Notes: generated by a model not told the origin, from the letters alone. DNA of 64,000 nucleotides from Flavobacteriaceae bacterium (GCA_026710085.1 JAPORT010000088.1:1-64000); one strand, 5' to 3'. Numbered from the stretch's first letter, positions 1 to 9,060 are shown. Translations and numbers: made by a program.

Positions 1-39
1 AAATGCCATTCCAATCGACTCTAAAAGTTTCAATTTCAT
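1..39 (-). CDS. 5' end of a gene running off the window edge (uncertain)
   Basis: On the minus strand an ATG at 39-37 opens a frame of 13 codons, MKLKLLESIGMAF, that reaches the window edge without a stop. It lies just downstream of the promoter-like repeat at 72-137, where a start codon would be expected. Too short to recognise; it may equally be non-coding. Confidence 0.2.
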   Translation of the reverse strand, partial: MKLKLLESIGMAF

Positions 40-71
40 TTTTATAAATCTCGTCAATCAAACGTTTCTTT

Positions 72-137
72 GGGGAATTATATACCAAAATGGCAAAAAT
101 CAAATACATAATACTTGTTTATATTTTCTACACGATC
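72..137 (-). repeat. Promoter-like repeat, intact copy
   Basis: About 66 bases that recur, with a few substitutions, in two halves at 1457-1492 and 2946-2980, where an insertion sequence splits the second copy. Shared blocks are AAAAATCAAATACATAAT, then CTTGTTTATATTTTCTA. Read on the minus strand each copy carries a TTGATT box followed about 13-14 bases later by TATAAT, and each ends shortly before a minus-strand ATG (39 and 1440). I read it as a duplicated promoter region; this is inference. The copy is joined directly to a truncated exonuclease gene at 128-130. Confidence 0.55.
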
Positions 138-220
138 GCCATTTCAACAATACGATCTTGACGATATTTCGTGCCTGTGGTTTCTAAATCAAAAAAAGTG
201 ATGGGTTTTTCAAAGTTCAT
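128..220 (-). pseudogene. Remnant of a DnaQ-like 3'-5' exonuclease (N-terminus only)
   Basis: The 30-codon minus-strand frame starting at 220 reads MNFEKPITFFDLETTGT and continues to IVEMAIV before a TAG at 128. FFDLETTGT is the ExoI motif (DxE) that opens the DEDDh exonucleases of the DNA polymerase III epsilon family. Normal members run past 180 residues, so only the first motif is left. The stop is created where the gene meets the repeat that starts near 130, so a rearrangement rather than a point mutation seems to have removed the rest. It cannot be active. Confidence 0.6.
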
Positions 221-237
221 AATCTGTTTTTGAAGTA

Positions 238-1237
238 TTAGTGGAGGGATAAACGCTGAAAATGGTATTGGACGAGAGGTATTTGACCAACGATCAAAAG
301 TTTGATTTGGTCGCTGATATGATTCACTAATGCAGGTATTTGTTCTTCGGCTTTGGAATAGAGATAGCGTAAGACAAAGAGAGAAACGAGTCCGATGAGT
401 AAATTCAGCCAAATCGGGCCTGATAACAGTCCCATGATGGTCAAGAAACTACCACTTAAGATGAGTCCTTTGAGTCCCCTTTGGACAATGGTTTTGGGCG
501 AAGCCCCGTGTTTTTTAGAGAGATGAAAAGCCCTAGCGAGACTCACAAGCATGACCATCAATAGGAGAGGATTGAGAGCAACTGCTGCAGAAAGTCCCAG
601 ATTAAAAACGATTTCAGAAAAAGTCTTGATGTCTTTGGTTTTCCATTGAAAGAGGATGGCGGTCGCTCCAATCGTTGCCCCCATCAGTTCGGTGCCATTG
701 AGTGAAACAGCATCACAAACTTTGGTTTTGGGAATGCCATTAGGATTGATGCAAGATTTCCTTGATCCCATCAAACTTGGCTTTATCTAAAGTCACATAA
801 GGGATCCCGTTCGGTGTGGCCACATCTTTCCAAAGGGCTTGGAGATAACCACTAGCATTTTCAATCCATGAGTTATCAGGGTGAGCTTGGACGATGGCTT
901 TCCATGCACCCATGACATCGTGATTGCCATCAAAGAGACGATGGTAAGCACCGCCTGTTTTGTCCACAGCATAAACCGCATCCATGGCTTTATCAAAAGT
1001 GATGGCAGAACCTTCTAATGTTTTAGCGAGATAGCGGTCTAAGGCTAAAGCGACCGGACTTGCCAAGACGAGACTACCGGTGGCAGAAACCCCAGAGACG
1101 ATTTTTCCACCGACTTTTTGAACAGGCTCTTTGGCTTTTTGAAAAACCTGAGATGTTTTTTGGGTCGTTTTCTTGGCGGTATGAGTGATTGTTTTTTGCG
1201 TGATGTCGAATGCGTCTTTTGTTGGATTCCAAATCTT
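238..1237 (-). pseudogene. Frameshifted membrane protein of unknown family
   Basis: Two minus-strand frames join into one protein near 745-760. The upstream frame is open from about 1237 (its first ATG is at 1066) and carries a Lys/Thr-rich stretch, then a hydrophobic GSLVLASPVALAL segment and a soluble part ending DGIKEILHQ. The downstream frame continues with NGIPKTKVCDAVSLNGTELM and several hydrophobic segments (ALNPLLLMVMLVSLA, IWLNLLIGLVSLFVLRYLY). The overlap of HQ and the shared NGIP context indicate a single ancestral gene of more than 300 residues with one frameshift. I do not recognise the family. The protein start is unclear because no ATG precedes 1066 in frame. It lies between a ribbon-helix-helix-like gene and an exonuclease remnant, all on the same strand. 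Confidence 0.45.
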
Positions 1238-1242
1238 ATCTT

Positions 1243-1440
1243 TTAGTAAAGGATGGGAACATACACTTTCTGAAGTGTTTTCTTGAATTCCTTCGATTTT
1301 TCAAATTTTTGGATGTCAGCGATGATTTTTTGGCGACAATATTCGGGAATGGAGATGTCCTTGTGCTCACAGAGATGCAACAAACGATGATAATCATCAG
1401 TGCTGAGAATCAAGGGGATTTTCTTGATGGAAGCAATCAT
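1243..1440 (-). CDS. Small ribbon-helix-helix-like protein
   Basis: A 65-residue basic protein. The pattern IPLILSTDDYHRLLHLCEH, then KDISIPEYCRQKI, has the strand-helix-helix spacing seen in CopG/MobC-type DNA-binding proteins, followed by a Lys-rich tail. That assignment is pattern recognition only. The promoter-like repeat (1457-1492) sits directly upstream, and its second half has been pushed away by the IS remnant, so expression may be altered. The frameshifted membrane gene follows on the same strand. Such small proteins are usual as antitoxins or mobilisation accessory factors. Confidence 0.4.
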   Translation of the reverse strand: MIASIKKIPLILSTDDYHRLLHLCEHKDISIPEYCRQKIIADIQKFEKSKEFKKTLQKVYVPILY

Positions 1441-1456
1441 ATTGTTGAGAAATTAA

Positions 1457-1492
1457 AGGGGATTATATGCAAAGCAGCAAAAATCAAATACA
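1457..1492 (-). repeat. Promoter-like repeat, interrupted copy, part 1
   Basis: Matches 72-108 (GGGGA/TTATAT then GCAAAAATCAAATACA) with small differences. It is cut at TACA (1489-1492), where the insertion sequence begins. The other half resumes at 2946 with the same TACA. Confidence 0.55.
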
Positions 1493-2946
1493 CAGTCGCT
1501 CCTTAAAAACTCAAATAGAGTCCATCATCCCCTTGATATGGGGGATTGAATGGTTATTCTAGTTTTTAAATCTGCAAGGAAATGCGTCTCTTGGTCTCAA
1601 AAGCTTGTAGAAATGATTCAAAAAGTAGCCCCCAAACAACCCCAATTGTTCGAGTCAGAATTCAATGCGATTCTCCATCCAAAACATAAGATCAAGTGGC
1701 TCGCTGATGCCATGGATTGGTCTTTTTTTGAAAACGCCTTTGGCTCCTTTGATTCCCCAAAGGGCCGTCCAGCCAAGCCGTGATGGTGGGGTGTTGGATG
1801 CCGAAACGTCTTGACCAACTGGGGGATGAAATCCTCATGGAACGGTGGATTGAAAACCCTACCATGCCGTACTTCACGGGTTTTGATTTCATGAACCACC
1901 AACCCCCTTGGGATCCTTCTGATTGGAGTCCTATTAGAAAACGGATGGGCCGAAAAGATCTTTACCTATTCCGTCCAATTGCATCAAAAGGAAATCAAGA
2001 AGTCCTCATCGATGGTGTGATCCGATACCACCGTGCAAGGGAACCATGTGAGGTTTCCGACCGATGCCAAATGGAACAAAAAACCATCGACCAATGCCAC
2101 AAGATCGCCAAAAAAGAAAAGATCCAACAGAGACAAACCGATGCCAAGGCCTCCAAAGAACTGCTGCGTCAAACCTTTCATGGGAAGCCTCCTCGACGAG
2201 CTCAAAAAGCCAAAAAGGCTACCTTCAAACTCAAGACCTTAGCGGGCCGACCAGTGCGGGAATGAACACGAAAACGACCCTCTCTACAACGAAGCCAATA
2301 TCAAAAAGAGCTGGATCTGTACCAACGAGTGATCGATCAACAACGAACCGATCAGAACAAAGTGGTTGCCATTCACAAGCCATTCACGGCTTGCATTGCC
2401 AAAGGTAAGGCTCATCAGGGGTATGAATTTGGGAATCAAGTCGGCTTGATTGCGACGGGAGGCAAACCATGATCATCACGGCCATCCGTGCTTTTGAGGG
2501 CAATCTCCATGATCGCCAAACCATCCAACCCTTATGGGAACAACATGAATCCATCGTAGGCCAAGCCCCCAAAGAATTGGTGGTTGATTGAGGGGGGCAG
2601 AAAACGTCCGATGGGCAATACCAAGAAATCGATTCCAGGCAAACCACTGAAAAGCGATACTCCCTATCAAAAGCACAAGAAGAGGAAAAAGTGCCGACGT
2701 CGAGCCGCTATTGGCCATCTCAAAATAGAACATCGCATGCAAGAAAATGATCTGATGGACGCCCAGTCACCAACGTTCAATGCTTCTTTGGCCACTACGG
2801 GGTGGAATTGAAAGAAATTCATGGAATAACTAGTTCAAGATGTTCTTTTTTACTTTTTCAGAAGGTCTCCATTTTCAGCTCAAAGAGCTTCGATCGTAAA
2901 AATAATCTAACGGCAACTGATAAAAAAGGCTTTTTAAGGAGCGACT
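1493..2946 (+). mobile_element. IS5-family insertion sequence remnant
   Basis: The ends AGTCGCTCCTTAAAAA (1494-1509) and TTTTTAAGGAGCGACT (2931-2946) are perfect 16-base inverted repeats about 1.45 kb apart. TACA is present on both sides (1489-1492 and 2946-2949), a candidate target duplication. The uninterrupted repeat copy at 72-137 shows what the empty site looked like. Between the ends lies a plus-strand transposase broken by several frameshifts and stops. The element is therefore immobile unless supplied in trans. Confidence 0.8.
1550..2820 (+). pseudogene. Transposase, IS5 family, multiply frameshifted
   Basis: Pieces read in order as an IS5-type transposase. The N-terminal part has LADAMDWSFFENAFGSF and PKGRPAKP (1550-1783). 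A shifted frame (1780-2265) has RLDQLGDEILMERWIENP and YFTGFDFMNHQPPWDPSD. A later piece reads HKPFTACIAKGKAHQGYEFG with GLIATGGK (about 2380-2470), then ELVVD-stop-GG, and the C-terminal piece ends TFNASLATTGWN (to about 2811). These match the DDE core and the characteristic C-terminus of this family. At least three frame changes and an internal TGA show it is dead. Confidence 0.75.
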
Positions 2947-2980
2947 ACATAATGCTTGTTTATATTTTCTATAACCATGA
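2946..2980 (-). repeat. Promoter-like repeat, interrupted copy, part 2
   Basis: TACATAATGCTTGTTTATATTTTCTA matches the right-hand part of the copy at 72-137 (one A/G change). It resumes exactly where the IS ends. Confidence 0.55.
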
Positions 2981-3277
2981 AAAAGAAAACTTCTTAAAAC
3001 CAAACCCTCTACCTATCAACCGAGTTTGAGGGGTTTGAAAGAAGATTGAAGGTATATAATTCCCTTTCTTTGTCGAGACCGAAACTGCTAGTTGGAATGA
3101 AAGAATGTCAAGCGATGCAGCATGAATCAGCACTCGGTCAGTATAAGTTAGGTTTATCAATTCCTAAAAATGCAATCAAAAGTATTGTAGCTACACCACA
3201 CTTGAAACTTTAACAAAACTTTAACATTTTCAATGTAACAATAAACGACTCATGTGGTCTTATGGTTATTATGAAAA

Positions 3278-3368
3278 ATGAAACCTCTTGGCTCTTCACA
3301 CAATTCATTAGGTAAAATTCATTAGTTGGTTATTTTTAAGCGTTCAATTCTTCAGCCAAGAGGTTCAT
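3278..3368. repeat. Inverted repeat around a 60-base loop
   Basis: ATGAAACCTCTTGGCT (3278-3293) is mirrored by AGCCAAGAGGTTCAT (3354-3368), with one extra A in the left arm, and a run of nine T follows the right arm. No gene is recognisable between 2981 and 3530. It could be a terminator-like hairpin or the ends of a small non-autonomous element. Confidence 0.35.
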
Positions 3369-3529
3369 TTTTTTTTGAGAGTACGACCACTCTTTAGGTG
3401 AAAGCTAACCAAAGATAGAAATTTTGCTAGTTCAGTTTGAAATTTAGATGTTATACTTGACATTTTTATGAACTCATAAAAGAGACCTCGGGAGTTAAAA
3501 ATGAATGACAATAAATCGTCTGACATTTT

Positions 3530-4634
3530 TTTAAGATTAGGTTCGTAAGAGAAAAGGCAGAATACTTTCATGGAAGAGAATATAAAAAATATGTTCTGCA
3601 AGGCTTTGAATAAGGCTGAAAAAACAAAGAGTGGTACAACGATTTTAATTCAAGGTTCACTTACTGTTGGGAAGACAAGATCATCATGAGAGTTTAAACT
3701 AATTGTTGTTGATGAAAATTAGAGTGTTGTTCAAATCAAGCTAGATGGATTATGGGATGTTGAGTAATTAAAATGATAATTGAAACGTAACTGAAAAATA
3801 AAAATGAAAGGTTTGAAAGGAAAAGCGAGTATATATGATGCTGGTTTGGAAGGAAATTTTGAATTTTCTAAAAAATCAGCATTATAAATTTTAGAATCTT
3901 CAAAAAATCCACTAATACTGATTTTAGATGAAGCTCATCATTTAAAAAGAGAATTAGGTGCTGATTTTGAAATTCAGGACATAATTGAAAATAGATTCGA
4001 TGAAATCCACAATGGAGGTTTTAATAAGACTTTGTTGTATGCAGTTAGTGGGTCATGAATGACGAAAGATATCTTTCAAAAAAATAGACAGATCAAGATT
4101 TGATGAGGACTCTGCATTTGATCTTAGTAAACTAAATAAACAATCAGAAATTCAAATTATCCAAGATTGGATTGATAAAAGAAAGAAAAATCAAACATAG
4201 TTTTCATCGTGATTTCTAGGTTAATGAAATAGTGAAACATACTCATGGATGGACTCAACAAATCAATCCTTATGGAAGAACATCATCTGAATTCCTAGAA
4301 AGTAATGAAAAGAGTTTTGATCAAGGATATATATAAAAGGGATTGCATGAGGTTTTAAACGAAAGGAAAAGAAAGCGATTTAAATACTGTAGAGGAATGA
4401 CTCGACACGTTCAAGTGTGAAGAAATAGAAGAAATCACAAATTTTTGAATAAAAATAGTGAGAATCTTCCAAGGAAATCCATAGACATGAGATCTTCATT
4501 TTAAAAAGAATCGATATGGGAACAACCTAAAAATTTATTGAAAAAGGGATTTTTCATCGTATTGAAAATGGAAGGTATATTGTTCCCATTCCATCCATGG
4601 ACCAATGACTGGTTTCTAATTTCTTGGAAAGTTA
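3530..4634 (+). pseudogene. Decayed AAA ATPase gene, paralogue of the gene at 25.1 kb
   Basis: Fragments in several frames line up in order with the better preserved copy at 25116-26312. REKAEYFHGRE corresponds to RRAEFFHGRQ; TTILIQGSLTVGKT (Walker A) to MIFLVQGALGVGKT; LILILDEAH (Walker B) to FMFVIDEIQ; FDEDSAFDLSKLNKQSEIQI to LNNDCDFNLGALDKKSERKI; HTHGWTQQINPYGRTSSEFL to TETQGWPHHSTNYGNVLSEYL; and GIFHRIENGRYIVPIPSM to GVFHQKEEGAYVVPIPSM. More than ten stops and shifts are present, so it is long dead. The family is a P-loop ATPase of unknown job, seen by me as multi-copy in Bacteroidota. Confidence 0.7.
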
Positions 4635-4725
4635 AAATGAAAGACTTGTGAGGTAGAAAAACCGAATCAATGAGATTACAAGCTGAAAGACTGAAAAATT
4701 AAAAAAGAAATGACTTTAGCGTTTT

Positions 4726-5502
4726 TTATACCAATTCACGAATTTTCTTTTGCTCTTCTTCTGCTAGGTGAGGATCAACTAAAATCCGACCACTATGCTC
4801 GTCTTTAATGATTCTTTTTCGATTGGCAATTTCAAGTTGTAATTGAGGTGGAATAACAAAAAATGAACCGCCGGCTGCTCCTTGTTCATCATGAGTAACA
4901 ATAGCTAAACCATTTTTAAATCGCGAACGAATTCTTTGATAATCTTCAATCAAATCATCATCTATTTTTTTTGCGAATTCTTTGGATTTTTTGGTTAAAA
5001 TGTCTTCTTCTCGCTTGTTTTCTGCCATGATATCATCCAATTCACTTTTTTTTGTATCCAGATGACCTTCTCTTTCTTCAAGCTTTTCATTGAGATCTTG
5101 GGCTTGGAGACTCAGTTCTTCAATCAGTTCTTTTAACTTTTCAATGGTTTTTTCTGCCAAATCAATTTCCAAAGTTTGGTATTCCCGCTCTCTTGAAATG
5201 GACTCATGCTCTCTTTCATTTCGCACATCTTTAATACGTTCAGAATACTGTTTTAGTTTATAGTTGCATTCTTCTATTTTGTTTTTTTGTTCAGAAATTT
5301 TGCTTTCAACACTTTCTTTATGAGAGTGATTGGTTTCTAGTTTTTCTTTGATGGATTTGATGGCATTTTCCAAATCTTCTATTTCTAAAGGTAATTCACC
5401 TAATACATTTTTGATTTCATCAATGCGAGAATCAATCAACTGTAAGTTGTATAAAGCACGCAATTTTTCTTCAACGCTTGTGGTTATGTTTTGGATACTC
5501 AT
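4726..5502 (-). CDS. Coiled-coil protein of the C4-type zinc-ribbon family (zinc ligands lost)
   Basis: 258 residues, mostly charged heptad-rich helix from about residue 20 to 190, then a conserved C-terminal segment with IPPQLQLEIANRKRII and DEHSGRILVDPHL. That segment is the C-terminal ribbon of the family often labelled 'zinc ribbon domain, C4 type'. The four cysteines expected around it are replaced here (AAGGSFF in place of a CxxC, DEHSGR in place of CxxCGR). The gene follows the Nif3-like gene by 9 bases, a conserved neighbour pair in Bacteroidota. Molecular function is not established. Confidence 0.75.
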   Translation of the reverse strand: MSIQNITTSVEEKLRALYNLQLIDSRIDEIKNVLGELPLEIEDLENAIKSIKEKLETNHSHKESVESKISEQKNKIEECNYKLKQYSERIKDVRNEREHESISREREYQTLEIDLAEKTIEKLKELIEELSLQAQDLNEKLEEREGHLDTKKSELDDIMAENKREEDILTKKSKEFAKKIDDDLIEDYQRIRSRFKNGLAIVTHDEQGAAGGSFFVIPPQLQLEIANRKRIIKDEHSGRILVDPHLAEEEQKKIRELV

Positions 5503-5511
5503 AGTTTTTTT

Positions 5512-6606
5512 TTAGAAATAATAAACCGGATTGGTCGCTATTTTTGACAAATGGACGGCAAAATTAGGTAATTTATCACAAAGAAATTCATGGATGAAAT
5601 GAGGAGTGAACTGCTCACTTTCATAATGTCCGATATCGCAAAACAACATTTGGTTTTCTGCCTTAAAAAAATGATGATACTTTAAATCGGCACTCACAAA
5701 AGCGTCGACTTGATTTGGGTTCAAATAATCAATAGCAAAACTTCCAGAACCACCCAATAAGACGACATGTTTGATGTTTTGTCCAAGCAATTTACTGTGT
5801 CGAATGATTGGTGATGCAAATTTTGATCTTAATAATTGGAGAAAGGTATTTTCATTGATTGGTTTTGTAAAAGAGCCTATAACTCCCATTCCAGTTTCAG
5901 AGCTTGTGTTTTCCAAAGAATAAACTTCATAGGCGACTTCTTCATAGGGATGACTATCCATCAATGCTTTTATGATTTGTTGCTGGTACTGCCGGTGAAA
6001 TACCACTTGAATCTGAGATTCTGAAATGCTTGATTTTTCAAGAGGTTTTCCGATTGATGGATTACTTTCTTGATTCCCTCGAAAATTGCCTTTTCCATTA
6101 GTTACAAAACTACATTGATCATAATCTCCAATTTTTCCAGCACCAGCATTGTGAATTGCTTCCAATACCTTTTCTAAATCTTGAGCGGGTACGTAAGTAT
6201 TCAATTTCAAGAGATTTCCTTTTTGAGGAATGAAAACCCTTTTGTTTTGCAAACCTATTTTTTCAGCCATCAGATGACTGACACCATATTTATGATTATC
6301 AAGTGCCGTATGGATGGCGTAAATAGCAATTTTATTTTCAATGGCAGAGATGATGATTTTTTGGACATATGTATGAGGGGTTAGTTTTTTTAGTCCAGAG
6401 AAGATAATGGGATGAAAACTAACAATCAAATTACACTTTTTTTCAGTAGCTTCTTGAACTATTTCCAATGTTGTATCAAGACTGATTAAAATCCCTGTGC
6501 ATTCCAAGTCAGAATTTCCAACCAATAAACCTACATTATCAAAATCTTCAGCGTTTGATGGGGAACACCATTGATTTAAAATGCTACAAAGGGTTTTAAT
6601 TTTCAT
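5512..6606 (-). CDS. Nif3-like dinuclear metal centre protein
   Basis: 364 residues, the three-part layout of the long Nif3/YbgI proteins. The N-terminal half has FDNVGLLVG, SFHPIIFSGLKKL and HTALDN. A central inserted PII/CutA-like domain (about residues 130-240) includes SHPYEEVAYEVY. The C-terminal half ends with ADLKYHHFF and DIGHYESE. The His, Asp and Glu residues of these motifs bind a pair of metal ions in known structures. The protein is a toroid-forming hydrolase-like protein whose cellular substrate is uncertain; some databases name it GTP cyclohydrolase 1 type 2 homologue. It is cotranscribed with the coiled-coil gene downstream. Confidence 0.85.
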   Translation of the reverse strand: MKIKTLCSILNQWCSPSNAEDFDNVGLLVGNSDLECTGILISLDTTLEIVQEATEKKCNLIVSFHPIIFSGLKKLTPHTYVQKIIISAIENKIAIYAIHTALDNHKYGVSHLMAEKIGLQNKRVFIPQKGNLLKLNTYVPAQDLEKVLEAIHNAGAGKIGDYDQCSFVTNGKGNFRGNQESNPSIGKPLEKSSISESQIQVVFHRQYQQQIIKALMDSHPYEEVAYEVYSLENTSSETGMGVIGSFTKPINENTFLQLLRSKFASPIIRHSKLLGQNIKHVVLLGGSGSFAIDYLNPNQVDAFVSADLKYHHFFKAENQMLFCDIGHYESEQFTPHFIHEFLCDKLPNFAVHLSKIATNPVYYF

Positions 6607-6815
6607 GGCAAACCGATGAGTTAATTCGAATTGATGATCATGGTAACCTTATCGTTAAAGAACGGGAGATGATCAAAGGATTTTATGCCAGGATGTGTCA
6701 AATAGATGAAATTGGTTTTATGAATCATCCATTTGAAAGAAACAACTTGGATCATATGGAGTGGGTTATGGACCAACGGAACTTAAAAAAAGGAATCATT
6801 GAAACTGTGGGATAA
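6606..6815 (+). pseudogene. C-terminal fragment of an unrecognised protein
   Basis: An open plus-strand frame of 69 codons begins without a start codon exactly at the nif3 start and ends at TAA 6813-6815. It contains LIRIDDHGNLIVKEREMIKG, then FYARMCQIDEIGFMNHPFE. It reads like real protein sequence (even composition, no low-complexity run), so I take it as the tail of a gene whose front was lost by rearrangement. I do not recognise the family. The rest of 6816-6905 shows nothing. Confidence 0.35.
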
Positions 6816-6905
6816 TTCAAAACATCTTTCACACTAGCTCGAGTCTCACTCTTGAGAGTCCATTTATTATGACAAGGAAATTTGAAACAATCGATTCAAA
6901 AATGA

Positions 6906-9038
6906 TTACAGATTGATATTTAAACTTGCATAAAAGACTCTTCCAGCAATATTGGAAGCGTTTGGAGGATCCGTAAAGTCAAGAATATTATCGACTCCAA
7001 GACCAAAGATGTAATGGTTGAGAAATATCTTATTGACAGCAAAATCCAAAATGAAATAATCATCGGCAAAGTTGTCATATACATCCAAATGAGTATTGCC
7101 ATTGGTATCAAAAAGAGCATATTTACTTCGATACGTGGTTCTGATATTGGTGTCAAAATCCCATGAGGGTACTTCATAAAAGAGTTTCAAATTAGCCATA
7201 TGACGTGATCGATTAAAAAGTCCGAAATAATCATCTTCATTGAGTTTGATTACCGGAGAATCTGGATTTTCTCTTGCAAAAACAGTTCCTTCTTCAAAGT
7301 CTTTTTCCACTTCTTTATCAGCAGCAAAAAGTAATTGATACCCCCCTTTTAAGTTCAAATGATCCATAATGGTCCATTTAAAATTGTATTCTAATCCTTC
7401 GGTAAATACTTCATTTAAATTCAAATAGCTGAAAACATTTTGTCCATTCTTCAGTCGAGCAATCGGAAGCGTTTCAATCAAATTAGAAATGTTATTTCTA
7501 AAATAGGCTACAGACATGTTAAGAGTCTTTGAAGGGCCATATGTCAATCCAGCATTGTATGCAATGGAAGACTCAGCTTTTAAGGGCTGATTAAATTGTT
7601 TAATAATTTGGATTAATCGATTGACAGAATCTGTGGTCAGTTGGTTTTCAATAGCCAATTCTCTTAGCCGCTCTTCAACCCCTTGGCGACCGATAACGAC
7701 ATAGCCTACATTTCTGTTGGCAAAATTCAAAAATAACTGTCTAAAATCAGGAGCTTTAAAACCATATCCAACCGATCCTTTAACGGCAAAATCTCTAGTT
7801 AACTGATACCGTAGGGCAACTTTTGGACTGAATTGAGAATTGTATTCACTATGAGAGTCAAATCGGAATCCAGCGATGACATTTAGTCCTTGCAAAGGAT
7901 GGGTATCGTACTGAAAAAAGAGATATTGGGAATTAAACTTTGGATTTGATAGAAAATCATTTCTCTGAACGGACTCTTGGGCATATCCAATACCGCCAAT
8001 CAGTGTGTTTTTTTCATTTGGTGAAAAAATAGTCCGTATTTCAGGTCTCGTTAAATTCTGGAAAAAATCACTACCTGAAAAACGATCATTATTGGGATAG
8101 TTTAAAAAAGAATCTAAATGATACTTAGTGCTATAAAATTCTAGTTCACTATGCCATTTATCGGCTAAATTCCAATAAACATTTAAGTTCAAATTGAATT
8201 CTTCTACATTATTTTCACCACTTAAGACAATATCTCCTGACAATAAGGATGCATTTTCTTGATTTTCCTGATATACCCGCCCATAAATACTTGCCTTAAT
8301 TTTATCAGAAAAATCGTAGGTAAATCTTGCTGTGGTTGTGTAATTGACAAAAGGATTGACGGTTTGAAGTAGATCATCAGGCATTAAATCAAATCCATCA
8401 CTACTAAATCGATTTAAAAACACATCGACGCCTAATTGATCTTGGTTGTAACGAATATTGGAACTTGTGTTATGATTGTTGAAAGAAGCTATTTGATGGC
8501 TAACATTGGCCTGAAAACCAATTTCATCCGACTGAGTAATGATATTGATCACACCTCCTAAGGCATCACTACCATAAAGACTCGAAGAAGCCCCTTTAAC
8601 AATTTCAATCTGCCTGATGTTATCAGTCGTGATTCTTCGAATATCAAGTGTTCCAGCGGAACGCCCAACTAGAGGCACACCATCTAAAAGGATGAGTGTG
8701 TACTGACTATCCATTCCTTGAAGTTGAATACCTTCACCCCCGCCGAAATCAGGAATCGTAATCAAGCCAGTTTGTTCGCTTAAAATATCGGTCAGTCGAA
8801 TTGAATTAATTTTTTTGATTTCATCTCCAGTGACAATATCTGCAGCAACTGGAAGTGAAGACAAATGTCTTTGGGTTCTAGTTGCCGTGAGAACCACTTG
8901 TTCTAGGTTTCGGATCCTTAAGGAATCCGTGGTATGTTGCGTATGCCCCATACCAAAGGCAAATAGCCATAAAAGACAAAAGAATAGGGAAGATTTAGTG
9001 GTTATCTGTTGAGTACTTATTTTAAAAATGAATTGCAT
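6906..9038 (-). CDS. TonB-dependent outer-membrane receptor
   Basis: 710 residues with an N-terminal signal segment (hydrophobic LFFCLLWLFAFGMG). A plug domain follows from about residue 45 to 165: VVLTATRTQRHLSSLPVAAD, then LLDGVPLVG and KGASSSLYGSDALGGVINII. A 22-strand barrel makes up the rest. The plug motifs are those of ligand-gated outer-membrane channels driven by TonB. It most resembles the BtuB/FepA-like group rather than the SusC group, which has an extra N-terminal domain absent here. The ligand cannot be read from sequence; iron chelates or cobalamin are possible. It stands alone, with no SusD or ABC partner nearby, and has its own -7 element at 9061-9068. Confidence 0.9.
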   Translation of the reverse strand: MQFIFKISTQQITTKSSLFFCLLWLFAFGMGHTQHTTDSLRIRNLEQVVLTATRTQRHLSSLPVAADIVTGDEIKKINSIRLTDILSEQTGLITIPDFGGGEGIQLQGMDSQYTLILLDGVPLVGRSAGTLDIRRITTDNIRQIEIVKGASSSLYGSDALGGVINIITQSDEIGFQANVSHQIASFNNHNTSSNIRYNQDQLGVDVFLNRFSSDGFDLMPDDLLQTVNPFVNYTTTARFTYDFSDKIKASIYGRVYQENQENASLLSGDIVLSGENNVEEFNLNLNVYWNLADKWHSELEFYSTKYHLDSFLNYPNNDRFSGSDFFQNLTRPEIRTIFSPNEKNTLIGGIGYAQESVQRNDFLSNPKFNSQYLFFQYDTHPLQGLNVIAGFRFDSHSEYNSQFSPKVALRYQLTRDFAVKGSVGYGFKAPDFRQLFLNFANRNVGYVVIGRQGVEERLRELAIENQLTTDSVNRLIQIIKQFNQPLKAESSIAYNAGLTYGPSKTLNMSVAYFRNNISNLIETLPIARLKNGQNVFSYLNLNEVFTEGLEYNFKWTIMDHLNLKGGYQLLFAADKEVEKDFEEGTVFARENPDSPVIKLNEDDYFGLFNRSRHMANLKLFYEVPSWDFDTNIRTTYRSKYALFDTNGNTHLDVYDNFADDYFILDFAVNKIFLNHYIFGLGVDNILDFTDPPNASNIAGRVFYASLNINL

Positions 9039-9060
9039 CCAATATTAAAAAAGATACCTG

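Noticed and set aside
1618..1902. Minus-strand frames over the IS remnant
   Set aside because: Antisense of the transposase; the plus strand carries the family motifs.
3045..3110. Third, inverted copy of the start-of-window repeat
   Set aside because: Only GGTATATAATTCCC matches well; the rest is too diverged to claim homology.
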